NCBI RefSeq assembly: GCF_003287275.1
Contig: NZ_QEVW01000005.1
Location: 558,001-622,000, forward strand
Direction: 5' to 3'
Length of the DNA stretch: 64,000 bases
Source: Paenibacillus taichungensis
Lineage (GTDB): Bacteria > Bacillota > Bacilli > Paenibacillales > Paenibacillaceae
Shown: positions 36,820 to 46,086 of the stretch, piece after piece
Numbering within the stretch: the first letter of the stretch is position 1
Layout of the letters: each line of letters begins with the position of its first letter
Position numbers and translations under genes: made by a program
The notes under the pieces: model-generated
What the model was told of the DNA's origin: nothing
What the model saw: the letters and a program-made list of their open reading frames with translations, nothing else
Databases searched by the model: none

Positions 36820-37089
36820 CTACCCTATGTATCTGTATAAATTATCGAGAATGTTATACGTGAAATCGACCAGTATATTCAATATCCAAGGACCAAACAA
36901 AAGTACTGCCAGAAGTACAGCAATGATTTTAGGCACAAAGGCAAGGGTTTGCTCCTGAATTTGAGTGGTTGCCTGAAACACACTGATAATGAGTCCTACA
37001 ACCAGAGCTAGAATAAGCATAGGTGCGCTAGCCAGCAGTGAAGTATAAACTGCTTTCCCGGCCAGACCGATAATAAACTCCGAAGTCAT
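36820..37089 (-). CDS. fliQ: Flagellar export apparatus protein FliQ
   Basis: FliQ (89 residues) has two transmembrane helices and the motif QATTQIQEQTLAFVPKI, typical of the family. It assembles with FliP and FliR into the helical core of the export gate. GGAGG precedes the ATG. It sits between fliP and fliR in the canonical order. Confidence 0.97.
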   Translation of the reverse strand: MTSEFIIGLAGKAVYTSLLASAPMLILALVVGLIISVFQATTQIQEQTLAFVPKIIAVLLAVLLFGPWILNILVDFTYNILDNLYRYIG

Positions 37090-37114
37090 GACCGTCCTCC
37101 TTTAATATGCCGGC

Positions 37115-37870
37115 TCAAGTGTTAAAACTCAGCAACAGTGACTTCACGACCAGATACCAGCCATCGACAAGTACAAATAGCAATATTTTGAAAGGTAATG
37201 AGATCATGACAGGTGGAAGCATCATCATCCCCATAGCCATGAGTGTACTCGCAACTACAATGTCTATAACCAAGAATGGAATAAATATCATGAATCCCAT
37301 CTGGAATGCTGTCTTCAACTCACTGATTGCATATGCCGGTACCATCACAGTAATCGGTATATCCTGGTATGTGCTTGGCTTTTCGGTTTGATTGTACTTC
37401 ATAAACAGCAGCAGGTCTTTCTCCCTAGTGTGGGAGAACATAAACTTCTTCATGGGATCCGCAGCTTTTTCCAACGCTTCGGTTTGTGTTATGTCACCCT
37501 TGAGATAGGGCTGAAGCGCTACCTGATTGATGGATGACAACGTCGGTGACATGATAAACAGTGTTAGAAAAAGTGCCAAACCGACCAGCACCTGATTGGG
37601 TGGCATTTGCTGCGTACCCAAGGATGTCCGCACAAAACCGAGAACGATAACAATCCGGGTAAAGCTAGTCATTAGTACTAGCAAAGCTGGTGCTATACTA
37701 AGTACCGTGATCAGCAGGATAATGGACAGTGAACTCGTGCTTGGAGCGCCCCCATCCCCGTTTCCAATTTGAATATCAATATTCGGAATCGGTTCGGCAA
37801 AGGCAACAGTGACGGATGCCAGACTGATGAGTCCTATGAAAAAACACGCTAACCAAATCTTTTTCTTCAT
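37115..37870 (-). CDS. fliP: Flagellar export apparatus protein FliP
   Basis: FliP (251 residues) begins with a cleavable signal peptide (to about residue 25, VAFA-E). Three or four transmembrane segments follow. The family motifs SFTRIVIVLGFVRTSLG, PPNQVLVGLALFLT and IPFLVIDIVVASTLMAMGM-type are present. It forms the FliP5Q4R1 export channel. The start overlaps the stop of fliO (ATGA). Confidence 0.97.
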   Translation of the reverse strand: MKKKIWLACFFIGLISLASVTVAFAEPIPNIDIQIGNGDGGAPSTSSLSIILLITVLSIAPALLVLMTSFTRIVIVLGFVRTSLGTQQMPPNQVLVGLALFLTLFIMSPTLSSINQVALQPYLKGDITQTEALEKAADPMKKFMFSHTREKDLLLFMKYNQTEKPSTYQDIPITVMVPAYAISELKTAFQMGFMIFIPFLVIDIVVASTLMAMGMMMLPPVMISLPFKILLFVLVDGWYLVVKSLLLSFNT

Positions 37871-38409
37871 GAATCCCTCGACCGATCTGTAGTATTGTCT
37901 TCTTCCAGAACCTTCTCCATCTTCTCTTTACGGTTAGGCATCTGCCGAAGTTTAGATTCAAACAGTTCGTGAAAAGAGGTTGTATCCTCGAGTTCCATTT
38001 CCCGCGGCGGTTCATCTTTGCGTAATCGGGCTGCCAGCTTTGCAATGAGAGGCGAAAGGCTTCCCTGTTGTGCTGAAGCATCCCGTTCAAATGAATCAAT
38101 GATTCGCTGTGCCTCTTCAAGATCCGAAACCTTATCCACCAGCTGTATGTCATCACCCACACCGAGTAGATAAACGCTACCGCCAATTTCTATAATTTGC
38201 AGCGACTTGTTTGGTCCCAGCCCGACTCCACCCAAAATACGAATTGTGCCGTTCCGGAACCATCGCTGATTCCGTTTGTTTAGAAAACGAATCAGATAGA
38301 CTATAAGAACCAGAATGACGGCCAGGACAACAATCACCCATACAAGCTGAAAATAATAATTGACTCCCGTGCCAACATCATCTGGAATCTTATCCTGAGC
38401 CATCATCAT
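37867..38409 (-). CDS. fliO: Flagellar export chaperone-type membrane protein FliO (FliZ)
   Basis: The protein (180 residues) has a transmembrane segment at about 20-42. A FliO-type domain follows, with GGVGLGPNKSLQIIEIGG and VYLLGVG. The C-terminal tail is charged. FliO promotes FliP assembly. Three consecutive ATG codons lie at the start (38409, 38406, 38403). The upstream AAGAG best fits the third, so the true N-terminus may be two residues shorter. B. subtilis calls this gene fliZ. Confidence 0.9.
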   Translation of the reverse strand: MMMAQDKIPDDVGTGVNYYFQLVWVIVVLAVILVLIVYLIRFLNKRNQRWFRNGTIRILGGVGLGPNKSLQIIEIGGSVYLLGVGDDIQLVDKVSDLEEAQRIIDSFERDASAQQGSLSPLIAKLAARLRKDEPPREMELEDTTSFHELFESKLRQMPNRKEKMEKVLEEDNTTDRSRDS

Positions 38410-38414
38410 GTCTC

Positions 38415-38780
38415 TTAAACGCCCAGCGTTTTGCTGATTGCTTCGATAACCCGGTCAGATTGGAACGGCTTCACAATGAAATCTTTAGCTCCAGCTTGGA
38501 TTGCATCAATAACCATCGCTTGTTGACCCATAGCAGAGCACATAATCACTTTTGCGTTCGCATCAATTTTTTTAATTTCTTTCAAAGCTGCAATACCATC
38601 CATCTCAGGCATGGTAATATCCATTGTGATCAGATCAGGACGAAGCTCCTTAAACTTCTCAATTGCTTGTGATCCATCCTGTGCTTCGCCAACGACCTCG
38701 TATCCGTTTTTGGACAAAATGTCCCGGATCATCATTCTCATAAATGCAGCGTCGTCCACGACTAAAATTCGGTTTGCCAT
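38415..38780 (-). CDS. cheY: Chemotaxis response regulator CheY
   Basis: CheY (121 residues) is a single receiver domain. The acidic pocket is Asp9/Asp10 with phosphoacceptor Asp54 (LITMDITMPEMDG), and a conserved Lys lies in FIVKPF. CheA-phosphorylated CheY binds FliM/FliY at the motor. It sits between fliY, which dephosphorylates it, and fliO. Confidence 0.97.
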   Translation of the reverse strand: MANRILVVDDAAFMRMMIRDILSKNGYEVVGEAQDGSQAIEKFKELRPDLITMDITMPEMDGIAALKEIKKIDANAKVIMCSAMGQQAMVIDAIQAGAKDFIVKPFQSDRVIEAISKTLGV

Positions 38781-38808
38781 CTTGATTCAAGTCCTCCCTA
38801 AATTGTGC

Positions 38809-40071
38809 TTATTGTAATTTCTGAATTCGGTCCCATTGGCTTACGATATCTATAACACGAACACCAAAGTTTTCGTCGATTACGACAACCTCACCTTTGG
38901 CAATCAACTTGTTATTTACCAAAATGTCGACAGGTTCACCGGCCAGTTTGTCCAGCTCGACAATTGAACCTTGTGACAGTTCTAAAATATCCTTAATTTG
39001 CTTCTGGGTCCTTCCTAATTCTACGGTGACTTTAAGGGGAATGTCCATCAATAAATTCAAATTGTTTTCGTCTACCTGGCCGAACGCCCCATTTTGCAAA
39101 TTGGCGAATTGAACCGGTTGTACGTTTACATTCCTATTCGGCACACCGCCGTAATGCTGCGGTACACCATAAGGTTGCTGCGGAGGCATGCCATATGGCT
39201 GCTGTGGCGGCATTCCTTGCGGTATCCCCATCGGAGCCTGTCCATACCCATTATAATCTTGAACAGGCGGTTGCTGCGCCTGTGGCGGTATCTGTTGCTG
39301 AACCGGAGGTTGCTCAGGGACAACCGGTACTGCTGCCTGTACTGGCTCTGGTGTAGACGCAACTGGTGCACTAGCAGTAGACTCTTGAGCTCCTCCAATC
39401 AACATCTCTACCATTTCTTTGGCAAAATGTACTGGAAGCAGCTGCATGAGATTGGAATCAATCAGATCGCCAATCAACAGACGGAACGATACTTGAATCA
39501 ATGTCTCATCTTCTGGAAGATTGCTGACTCCCTCACCACTTTCCATATTGAGAATATCAATTCCCGGAGGAGAAATATTCACGAAACGGTTAAAGATTGT
39601 GGACATGGAAGTAGCAGAGGAACCCATCATCTGATTCATCGCTTCCTGTACTGCACTGATATGGATTTCATTCAGTTCTTCATCAATCGGATTCCCTTCG
39701 CCACCAAGCATCAAATCGGCAATGACTTGAGCATCCCGTTTTTTGATAACTAGCGAGTTGATCCCTTCAAATCCATCCACATAATTCACATGAACTGCAA
39801 CGTGAGGCTTAGGAAAGGCTTCATCAAACTGTGTCCGACTGATGATGGACACCTTAGGTGTTGTAATATCTACTTTTAGGCCCAATAGCGTGGACAAAGC
39901 TGTCGCGGCACTACCAAATGTAATGTTACCAATCTCCCCCAAGGCATCCTGTTCCAGCTCGGTCAAAAAATCATCAACTGTTTTCTCAGCCGGTTCCGAA
40001 CTGTTCATCGATTCCGATTGTCTGAGCAAAGCATCGATTTCTTCTTGGGATAAATAATCCTTACTCGTCAA
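38809..40071 (-). CDS. fliY: Flagellar switch protein FliY (FliN-domain CheY-P phosphatase)
   Basis: FliY (420 residues) combines an N-terminal CheY-P-binding motif (SQEEIDALLRQ), a CheC-like phosphatase domain with EIGNITFGSAATALS, and a C-terminal FliN domain (about 335-420). Between them lies a Pro/Gln/Tyr/Gly-rich linker with an imperfect repeat of PPQQPYGMPPQQPYG type. The TTG at 40071 has AAGGAG 9 nt upstream; the GTG at 40095 lacks this. It overlaps the fliM stop by 11 nt. Confidence 0.95.
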   Translation of the reverse strand: MTSKDYLSQEEIDALLRQSESMNSSEPAEKTVDDFLTELEQDALGEIGNITFGSAATALSTLLGLKVDITTPKVSIISRTQFDEAFPKPHVAVHVNYVDGFEGINSLVIKKRDAQVIADLMLGGEGNPIDEELNEIHISAVQEAMNQMMGSSATSMSTIFNRFVNISPPGIDILNMESGEGVSNLPEDETLIQVSFRLLIGDLIDSNLMQLLPVHFAKEMVEMLIGGAQESTASAPVASTPEPVQAAVPVVPEQPPVQQQIPPQAQQPPVQDYNGYGQAPMGIPQGMPPQQPYGMPPQQPYGVPQHYGGVPNRNVNVQPVQFANLQNGAFGQVDENNLNLLMDIPLKVTVELGRTQKQIKDILELSQGSIVELDKLAGEPVDILVNNKLIAKGEVVVIDENFGVRVIDIVSQWDRIQKLQ

Positions 40072-41059
40072 ATTCTTCAACTCCTTCGGTGACAATCTTG
40101 TCTATTTGCACAGCCACACGATCCTTGATCGTTCCCGGGCTACCCATATACTTCAGCCTATCTCCAACTTTAATGGACAGTCCCTCATCAACGGGTTTGT
40201 TCAACGTAATGACATCGCCAACAGACAGACCCAAAAATTCAGCAATCGAAATCCTGGATTCTCCCAACTCCGCAACGACGGGCAATTTGGCTTTGTTCAC
40301 ACGCTCTTTGAGAGCATCATATTCTTCCGGAGCTCTGGTTTTCTTCTCCGAAACAAACCACTGATGGGTCGACAACCGGGACATAATAGGTTCAAGAACG
40401 ACATGCGGGATACACAAATTGATCATGCCTGTGGTGTCACCGATTTTGGTACTCAGTGAGATCAAAGCGATAGTCTCATTGGGGGAAACAATCTGCATAA
40501 ATTGCGGATTGGTCTCCAGCGCTTCCATCCTTGGAGAAATATCCAACACAGTCTTCCATGCTTCCTGCAAACTTTCAAACGCACGGCTGAAAATCCGCTC
40601 CATAATCGTCGTCTCAATTTCCGTCATCGATGCGATCTTTGTCGGTGCATTTCCTGTTCCGCCAAGCAGACGATCCAGCATTGCATAACCCACGTTGGGA
40701 TGAACCTCCATTACCATCCGTCCCTGTAATGGCTCCGCCTCAAATATGTTCAATATCGTCATCTTCGGAATAGAACGGATAAACTCGTCATAAGGCAACT
40801 GTTCAACTTGAACGACATTGATCTGAACGAACGTCCGCAGTTGGGCTGAAAAATAAGTGGTGAGAAAGCGTGCAAAATTTTCGTGAATACGGGTCAAGCT
40901 TCGAATATGATCTTTGGAAAAACGAACCGCCCGCTTAAAATCGTACGATCTAATTTTCTTTTGAGTTTCTTCCTTTTTCAATTCCTCGGCATCCATTTCA
41001 CCAGAGGAAAGGGCAGCTAATAGGGCGTCAATCTCATTTTGTGATAATACATCCACCAT
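40061..41059 (-). CDS. fliM: Flagellar motor switch protein FliM
   Basis: FliM (332 residues) forms the C-ring with FliG and FliY and receives CheY-P. The N-terminal CheY-P peptide is LSQNEIDALLAAL. The middle CheC-like domain contains GGTGNAPTK-type sequence. The C-terminal SpoA (FliN-like) domain is present. GGGGGTGA precedes the ATG. The 3' end overlaps fliY, as expected for coupled subunits. Confidence 0.97.
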   Translation of the reverse strand: MVDVLSQNEIDALLAALSSGEMDAEELKKEETQKKIRSYDFKRAVRFSKDHIRSLTRIHENFARFLTTYFSAQLRTFVQINVVQVEQLPYDEFIRSIPKMTILNIFEAEPLQGRMVMEVHPNVGYAMLDRLLGGTGNAPTKIASMTEIETTIMERIFSRAFESLQEAWKTVLDISPRMEALETNPQFMQIVSPNETIALISLSTKIGDTTGMINLCIPHVVLEPIMSRLSTHQWFVSEKKTRAPEEYDALKERVNKAKLPVVAELGESRISIAEFLGLSVGDVITLNKPVDEGLSIKVGDRLKYMGSPGTIKDRVAVQIDKIVTEGVEEFDE

Positions 41060-41098
41060 GTTCTCACCCCCTTACAGATTTACAGCGTGTCCTGTTCA

Positions 41099-41557
41099 TT
41101 ACATTGGCGCCATCACAAAAGAAGAAAAACTAGTGGTGGCCAGCTTACCTTCTGGTAAAGCTTCATTAATAAGCTCAGTCAATTTTTTGTTAAATTGAAT
41201 GCGACCTTTCGCTGTAGCCAGTTCATTAGACTTGGTATCCGCAAAAGTCTGGATGATAATAGGTTTCACCGTGATTTCCTTGATTTTCTCAAAATCTTCT
41301 TTAGCCTTTTTGTCGGATAATTTGAAAGAAAAACTTACAACTACAATATGGTCTATATCAGCCAAATTAGTTTTAATTTCTCCAAGCTCTGAGGAAACTG
41401 CAACAATCTCATCCGCTGTCATCTTCTTTTCTGCAGCGGCTGCCGTATGTGTATCAATCTTATTCCCGTTCTGTCCTTGCATAAATACAAACACAACCAC
41501 CACAATGAGTGTTATAGCTAGCAAGCTTGTTGCAAGCCAAGGCAACATCTTTTTCAT
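41099..41557 (-). CDS. fliL: Flagellar basal body-associated protein FliL
   Basis: FliL (152 residues) has one N-terminal transmembrane segment (about 8-26) and an extracytoplasmic FliL domain with DHIVVVSFSFKLSDKKA. It stabilises the stator-rotor interface. The ATG overlaps the TGA stop of flbD by one base. It sits directly upstream of fliM. Confidence 0.93.
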   Translation of the reverse strand: MKKMLPWLATSLLAITLIVVVVFVFMQGQNGNKIDTHTAAAAEKKMTADEIVAVSSELGEIKTNLADIDHIVVVSFSFKLSDKKAKEDFEKIKEITVKPIIIQTFADTKSNELATAKGRIQFNKKLTELINEALPEGKLATTSFSSFVMAPM

Positions 41558-41778
41558 CAGGACTCCTCCGTTTGCTGCACTTTAATAGTGGCTGCCTGAA
41601 CCCCGATTTCACGGTTGTAATCTTTAATTTTGGAAATAACCTCATCGGCTTTCTCAAGCACAATAAGTCTCTTTCCGGTTACCAGAGTAATATACGTGTC
41701 TGGTGTCTCTTCCACAATTTCAACCATCAGCGCATTTAACCACATGGGAGAACCATTTAACCGCGTAACCGAAATCAT
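41557..41778 (-). CDS. flbD: FlbD/SwrD family flagellar protein
   Basis: This 73-residue protein begins MISVTRLNGSPMWLNALM and contains TPDTYITLVTGKR, both typical of FlbD (SwrD, formerly YlzI, in B. subtilis). SwrD supports full motor power in B. subtilis; that is family knowledge. It lies between flgE and fliL with a one-base overlap to fliL, its usual place. Confidence 0.94.
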   Translation of the reverse strand: MISVTRLNGSPMWLNALMVEIVEETPDTYITLVTGKRLIVLEKADEVISKIKDYNREIGVQAATIKVQQTEES

Positions 41779-41843
41779 GCTAAGCCCCCTTGATCAGAGT
41801 GGAGGAGCAAGCTCCCCCCGCATTTAAAATCACTAATCAGTTA

Positions 41844-42662
41844 TTAACGTTTCAGGTTAACAACTTCCTGAAGCACTTCATCGGACGTTGTAATAATACG
41901 TGAGTTCGCCTGGAATCCACGCTGAGCAACGATCATCTCTGTGAATTCACCTGTAAGATCCACGTTGGACATTTCAAGTTGTCCTGCAATAATTGAACCA
42001 GTACCATTCTCGGCATCATTTGCTGTTAAAGGATCAAGTGTGCCATCAGGATTAGCATTGGCTGTCATCCGGTAAAGGTTCCCCCCTATTTTTTCTAGAC
42101 CTTCAGGGTTGACAACTTTCCCAATACCCAGTTGAGTTTCACTTTCGATTGTTCCGTCAGCCATCGTCTGGTTAATCATACCGTTTTGGCCGATTGTAAA
42201 GGAAACGACATCATCAGCAATTGTGATTGGTCCACCTCCACTGTCTAAAACAAAGAGGCCGTCAGATGTAACCAGATTACGATCCGCATCTACGTGAAAA
42301 TCCCCAGCACGAGTTAGGAATGGAACTTCCTGATCTTCCGACATCGCAACTAGAAAGAAGCCATCTCCATTAATGCGCAAATCTGTTGGATTGTTTGTTG
42401 TCATAGGACTTCCTGCAAGATGCAATGTGTCAATAGACCCTACAGATACACCCAAACCGATTTGCTTTGCATTCACACCACCTGTTGGAGTATCCGTCGG
42501 TGCAGTCACCCCTGCTGTAGTCTGACTCATAATATCTTTGAACATGACACGGCTACCTTTAAAACCAACCGTATTCACGTTCGCAATATTATTACCGATT
42601 ACATCAAGTTTCGTTTGAAAACCCCGCATCCCGGAAACGCCTGAGTACATTGATTTCAACAT
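41844..42662 (-). CDS. flgE: Flagellar hook protein FlgE (short FlgG-like type)
   Basis: This 272-residue protein is the B. subtilis-type short hook protein, sometimes annotated flgG. It begins MLKSMYSGVSGMRGFQTKLD, followed by the rod/hook motif IGNNIANVNTVGFK. It ends with the conserved ANSRIITTSDEVLQEVVNLKR-like segment. The central domain is variable. It assembles into the hook with help from FlgD. It follows flgD and the TIGR02530-type gene. Confidence 0.94.
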   Translation of the reverse strand: MLKSMYSGVSGMRGFQTKLDVIGNNIANVNTVGFKGSRVMFKDIMSQTTAGVTAPTDTPTGGVNAKQIGLGVSVGSIDTLHLAGSPMTTNNPTDLRINGDGFFLVAMSEDQEVPFLTRAGDFHVDADRNLVTSDGLFVLDSGGGPITIADDVVSFTIGQNGMINQTMADGTIESETQLGIGKVVNPEGLEKIGGNLYRMTANANPDGTLDPLTANDAENGTGSIIAGQLEMSNVDLTGEFTEMIVAQRGFQANSRIITTSDEVLQEVVNLKR

Positions 42663-42744
42663 TTTTTAAAAATCCTCCCAGCCTTAGTTTGGTTACCGCG
42701 TCAGTCGGTCAGCGGCATTCCGGCTCCCGAGAAGGGCCAGCCGG

Positions 42745-43128
42745 TCAAGAAATGATTACAGCACTATCAATCTGGGTGAATACATTATCCTTCATGCTTT
42801 CACTATCCATGGCTGTAACGACAGTACGATTTTTGACATTAACGATAAAAGCCATATCTTTCATCAAAATCAAGGATTCCTTGGCTCCTTTGGCAGCAGC
42901 CTTATCCAGAGCAGTTCCAATCTGCTGCATCTGCTCCGTCTTGAGTTCAATACCGCGCTGTTCCAACCTTTTTGCAGCATGATTACTCAATTTCAGCAGG
43001 TTATCTTCCAATACCTGTGCAAAAGGGCGCTCAGGTACAGTGGATGCTTCTCCCGCTTTGGAGCGATTATGCAAATTGGGGGTAATTGGACCTGTGTACA
43101 GTTGGCCTACTGTTATGCGGTCACTCAT
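42745..43128 (-). CDS. TIGR02530-type flagellar operon protein
   Basis: A 127-residue protein with the pattern FAQVLEDNLLKLSNHAAKRLEQRGIEL, read here in two parts, and a C-terminal IVNVKNRTVVTAMD. These match the TIGR02530 flagellar family found between flgD and flgE in Firmicutes. The biochemical role is unknown. Its start overlaps the flgD stop (ATGA). Placement suggests a hook-assembly accessory. Confidence 0.88.
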   Translation of the reverse strand: MSDRITVGQLYTGPITPNLHNRSKAGEASTVPERPFAQVLEDNLLKLSNHAAKRLEQRGIELKTEQMQQIGTALDKAAAKGAKESLILMKDMAFIVNVKNRTVVTAMDSESMKDNVFTQIDSAVIIS

Positions 43129-43670
43129 AACGTGTTTCCGTTGTCTTCAGGCTGTGCTGATGCTTCTGGTTGCTGGTTTTCATTCGTTACAGCTGAATCT
43201 GCAGCGTCCTTAACTGGAGTTTCATTTTCCTCAGCCTGTGTTGGATTAGTTACTTGAATAATTTCATCCAGCTTGATTTCGTCATTGCCTACTTTTGCGT
43301 ATTGAACACCATCTCGTACGATGATGGAATCAACAATACCCTGACGGAGGGTTCCGTTATCCTCTTTATTAGAAGAAAGCCAACTGATCTCGCGGCCAAT
43401 CATGCCCGAAACTGTCCCAAGAGACTGATTTAAAGTCTTTAGCTGAGAAGAGATATTCACCAGTTGTTCTACCGAACTGAACTGAGCCATCTGAGCGATA
43501 AATTCCTTATCTTCCATTGGCTGCATCGGATCCTGATTTTGCAACTGAGTGATCAATATTTTAAGAAACTGATCCTTGCCCAGCTCTTTTGTTGCAGCGC
43601 TTGTTGTGGCTTTATTCGCTGCCGAATAGTTAGGCCAGGTATTATTGGTAGAAATCGCTTCATTAGCCAT
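43125..43670 (-). CDS. flgD: Flagellar hook cap protein FlgD
   Basis: FlgD (181 residues) carries the family core: LGKDQFLKILITQLQNQDPM followed by DKEFIAQMAQFSSVEQL. A C-terminal part with DEIKLDEIIQVTNP is present. The final 45 residues are acidic and low in complexity. FlgD caps the growing hook. It lies between fliK and the TIGR02530-type gene. Confidence 0.95.
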   Translation of the reverse strand: MANEAISTNNTWPNYSAANKATTSAATKELGKDQFLKILITQLQNQDPMQPMEDKEFIAQMAQFSSVEQLVNISSQLKTLNQSLGTVSGMIGREISWLSSNKEDNGTLRQGIVDSIIVRDGVQYAKVGNDEIKLDEIIQVTNPTQAEENETPVKDAADSAVTNENQQPEASAQPEDNGNTL

Positions 43671-43689
43671 ATTTTCACCTCATTTCTGT

Positions 43690-45066
43690 TTAAGCTTCTG
43701 CTGTAAACGTGTCTCTGCGCAGGTCGTTACCTTCCTCATGTTCACTGCGCCAGTTGCGCAATTCTTCCTGGAGTGTTGCTGTGCTTACAGCATCATCAGA
43801 TTGTTCTTCACGTTCACGTGAGCGACGTTGCTGCTGAGAATTGCTTCCTGGCTGGCGTCCCCCATCCTGGTACATTTGTGAACCAAGTGAGCTGTTCTGA
43901 GTAACTTCAAGTCGTTCAACTTGAATGCCTTGAGCTTGAAGCGAGCTACGCAATTGCATCATTTGCTGTTCCAACATGTCTTTCGCCATCGTATGCTCGG
44001 TCATAAAACGAGCAACCAATTGCCCGTTTTGCAAAGTAATCTGCACATCCAGCTTACCCAGATGTTCTGGACGTAGTGAGATAGTCGCTTCCGAAAACCC
44101 CTTTTGTTGCACAATGTCCAACTTATTCACAACAAACTGTGTCATCTCTTTTGCAAACTGGGAAGCTTGCATGACAGGTTCAGCCGGTTTACCTGCTGAT
44201 GTACCTGTTGAACGTAAGGACAACTCTCCTGCCGTAATGATACTTGAATGGTCCACTTCTCCTACTTCATTCGTTGTAGGTGCTGAATCCGTTTCAACTG
44301 AAACTTTAGGTCCAGTATTTGAAGCGGCCGAAACAAGAACTTGTGATGCCACTGAGTCTTGCTTGGACGTCTGATTTGTTGGAGCCATTTGCACAGCCTG
44401 AACCTTAGCCACTGCTAATGTTTCCAGAATGGATTTAAGTTCATCCCACCCTTTGTTAAGACTGGTGTCAACGCCAGCATCCTGCAGCTGACTTTGGAGA
44501 GATTGAAGCAGGTGCTTGAATTCTGGAGCATTCTTGACAACTGTACTATCCGGCTCATTCATACCCGCAATTAACTGTGTGAGCACATCCTGAATTACAA
44601 AGCGCATTGCTGCTGGGTGTTCCGCCAGATCAATTGCTGATGCTGCATTAGAAGTCTCTGAGCCAATTGCGGGCTCATCAGAACCTTCAGCTTGAATACC
44701 CGAATTAGCATCTAATTGAGCGTACATCTGCTGAATCAGACTTTGTAAATCCCCTAGCAGTGACGGATCATTTTCCAAAGCTTCATCTAGCGAATCCAAA
44801 TCTGCGAATAACGAACTTAAGATATCGGTGATTGATGTTTGTTCCCCATCTTCACTAGATGCAAAGGTAAACACTAGTGGATTCGCTGCTAAGCTCCCTG
44901 CTGCAGCCGAGCTATTGTCCGTCGTTGCACCACCATTTAATGATTGGGCAAGAGTTTGCAAAAAATCACCACTTCCAGCAATTGCACCTTTGGATCCTGT
45001 TCCAGCTGTCTGCGCTGCTGTTGTCTTAGCGGATGATGTGGATGTCATTTGATATACAATCGACAT
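43690..45066 (-). CDS. fliK: Flagellar hook-length control protein FliK
   Basis: FliK (458 residues) measures hook length and triggers the export switch in FlhB. The N-terminal two thirds are Ser/Thr/Ala/Gln-rich and poorly structured, as expected for a ruler. The C-terminal Flg_hook domain (about 325-400) carries ISLRPEHLGKLDVQITLQNG-type sequence. A GGAGGTG Shine-Dalgarno precedes the ATG. It is exported early. Confidence 0.92.
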   Translation of the reverse strand: MSIVYQMTSTSSAKTTAAQTAGTGSKGAIAGSGDFLQTLAQSLNGGATTDNSSAAAGSLAANPLVFTFASSEDGEQTSITDILSSLFADLDSLDEALENDPSLLGDLQSLIQQMYAQLDANSGIQAEGSDEPAIGSETSNAASAIDLAEHPAAMRFVIQDVLTQLIAGMNEPDSTVVKNAPEFKHLLQSLQSQLQDAGVDTSLNKGWDELKSILETLAVAKVQAVQMAPTNQTSKQDSVASQVLVSAASNTGPKVSVETDSAPTTNEVGEVDHSSIITAGELSLRSTGTSAGKPAEPVMQASQFAKEMTQFVVNKLDIVQQKGFSEATISLRPEHLGKLDVQITLQNGQLVARFMTEHTMAKDMLEQQMMQLRSSLQAQGIQVERLEVTQNSSLGSQMYQDGGRQPGSNSQQQRRSREREEQSDDAVSTATLQEELRNWRSEHEEGNDLRRDTFTAEA

Positions 45067-45108
45067 TTGTTTTCACCTCCTCTCCGTACTAAACAGATGC
45101 TACTAATC

Positions 45109-46044
45109 TTACTTGTTACCCATTAATTTATTTAATATTTTTGCAGTTTCAACTGAATTTTCAGTTGACATATTTTCAAGCAATTGAGACCGTGTAGCAT
45201 CGTCGACAGAATTTAAAATGGTCAAGGTTTTATCCGGGCTCAGCTTATATGTTTCGAGCAATAGTTTAGCCCCACTAGAGGCCGACATGGAAGCAAACGT
45301 TTGACTAAGCTGATTTTTATCCAAGTTTTTGGAGTTAGTTGTAGTCGCCGTAGATGTCGTTGCAGTCTCTTTCTTTAAGCGGGATTGCAGTGCATCCAGG
45401 GCCAGATCACCGGATGGTTTCGCATCCTTCATCATCATCGTGACATCAGCCGCTGTTTTCGGGTCCATCTTCTCCAATACCTTGGTTCGTGCAGCAGATT
45501 GCATCACACTAAGAAGCTGCACCATCTCTTCATTCGTCATATTTTGCAAAATCGGTGCGGCCTTACTGGGACTCATGTCCGCATACATCTTCGCCAAATC
45601 TTTAATTTGTTTCTGATAATCAGACTCGGTCTCTGGATTCTGCGCAGCGGTTTCAGCCGCTTTTTCCGCATCATCTAATTTCTTTTGCAAATCGCTTGAT
45701 TTCTTTGCCTCTGCGGTCGTGGCATCCTTCGCTGCTTTGAGCTCTGTTTCTTTCTCATTTACTTGTGCCTTCAGCTTATCTATTGTCGCTTCTGCACTCT
45801 CGACCTGCTGCTCACTCTTCTCCAGTTTCTTTTTCTCTGGATCTAGCACTGGATCAGGTACCCATTCCTTTACGATAGGAATTTTATTAGCTACTTCAAG
45901 CAGGTTGTTGCGAATATCTACATTAAATAGAGTCAGCAAAACACCCAACAAAACCACAGTGAACACAATTGGTATTGAAATCATCAGAAACTTTTCCCAA
46001 CCACCGCTCGACTCTTTTTCCATATCTGTGTCTTTAACAGCCAT
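45109..46044 (-). CDS. MotE/YlxF-like flagellar protein
   Basis: The protein (311 residues) has one transmembrane segment (about 20-45) and a long Lys/Glu/Ala-rich coiled coil (about 70-145). A MgtE-N-like helical region follows (about 150-215), with KMYADMSPSKAAPILQNM and KVLEKMDPKTAADV. A second similar helical repeat occupies the C-terminus. This matches the YlxF/MotE class found next to fliJ and fliK. ATG 46044 follows AGGAGG at 8 nt; an ATG at 46062 is less likely. A role in the stator or export is plausible but not shown. Confidence 0.88.
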   Translation of the reverse strand: MAVKDTDMEKESSGGWEKFLMISIPIVFTVVLLGVLLTLFNVDIRNNLLEVANKIPIVKEWVPDPVLDPEKKKLEKSEQQVESAEATIDKLKAQVNEKETELKAAKDATTAEAKKSSDLQKKLDDAEKAAETAAQNPETESDYQKQIKDLAKMYADMSPSKAAPILQNMTNEEMVQLLSVMQSAARTKVLEKMDPKTAADVTMMMKDAKPSGDLALDALQSRLKKETATTSTATTTNSKNLDKNQLSQTFASMSASSGAKLLLETYKLSPDKTLTILNSVDDATRSQLLENMSTENSVETAKILNKLMGNK

Positions 46045-46086
46045 TGTTCTTTCCTCCTTCACGAGACAACTTCGCGTCCGGCCACA

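Noticed and set aside
39120..39300. Repeats in the fliY linker considered as a DNA repeat element
   Set aside because: They are in-frame Pro/Gln/Tyr/Gly codon repeats within the disordered linker and are explained by protein sequence.
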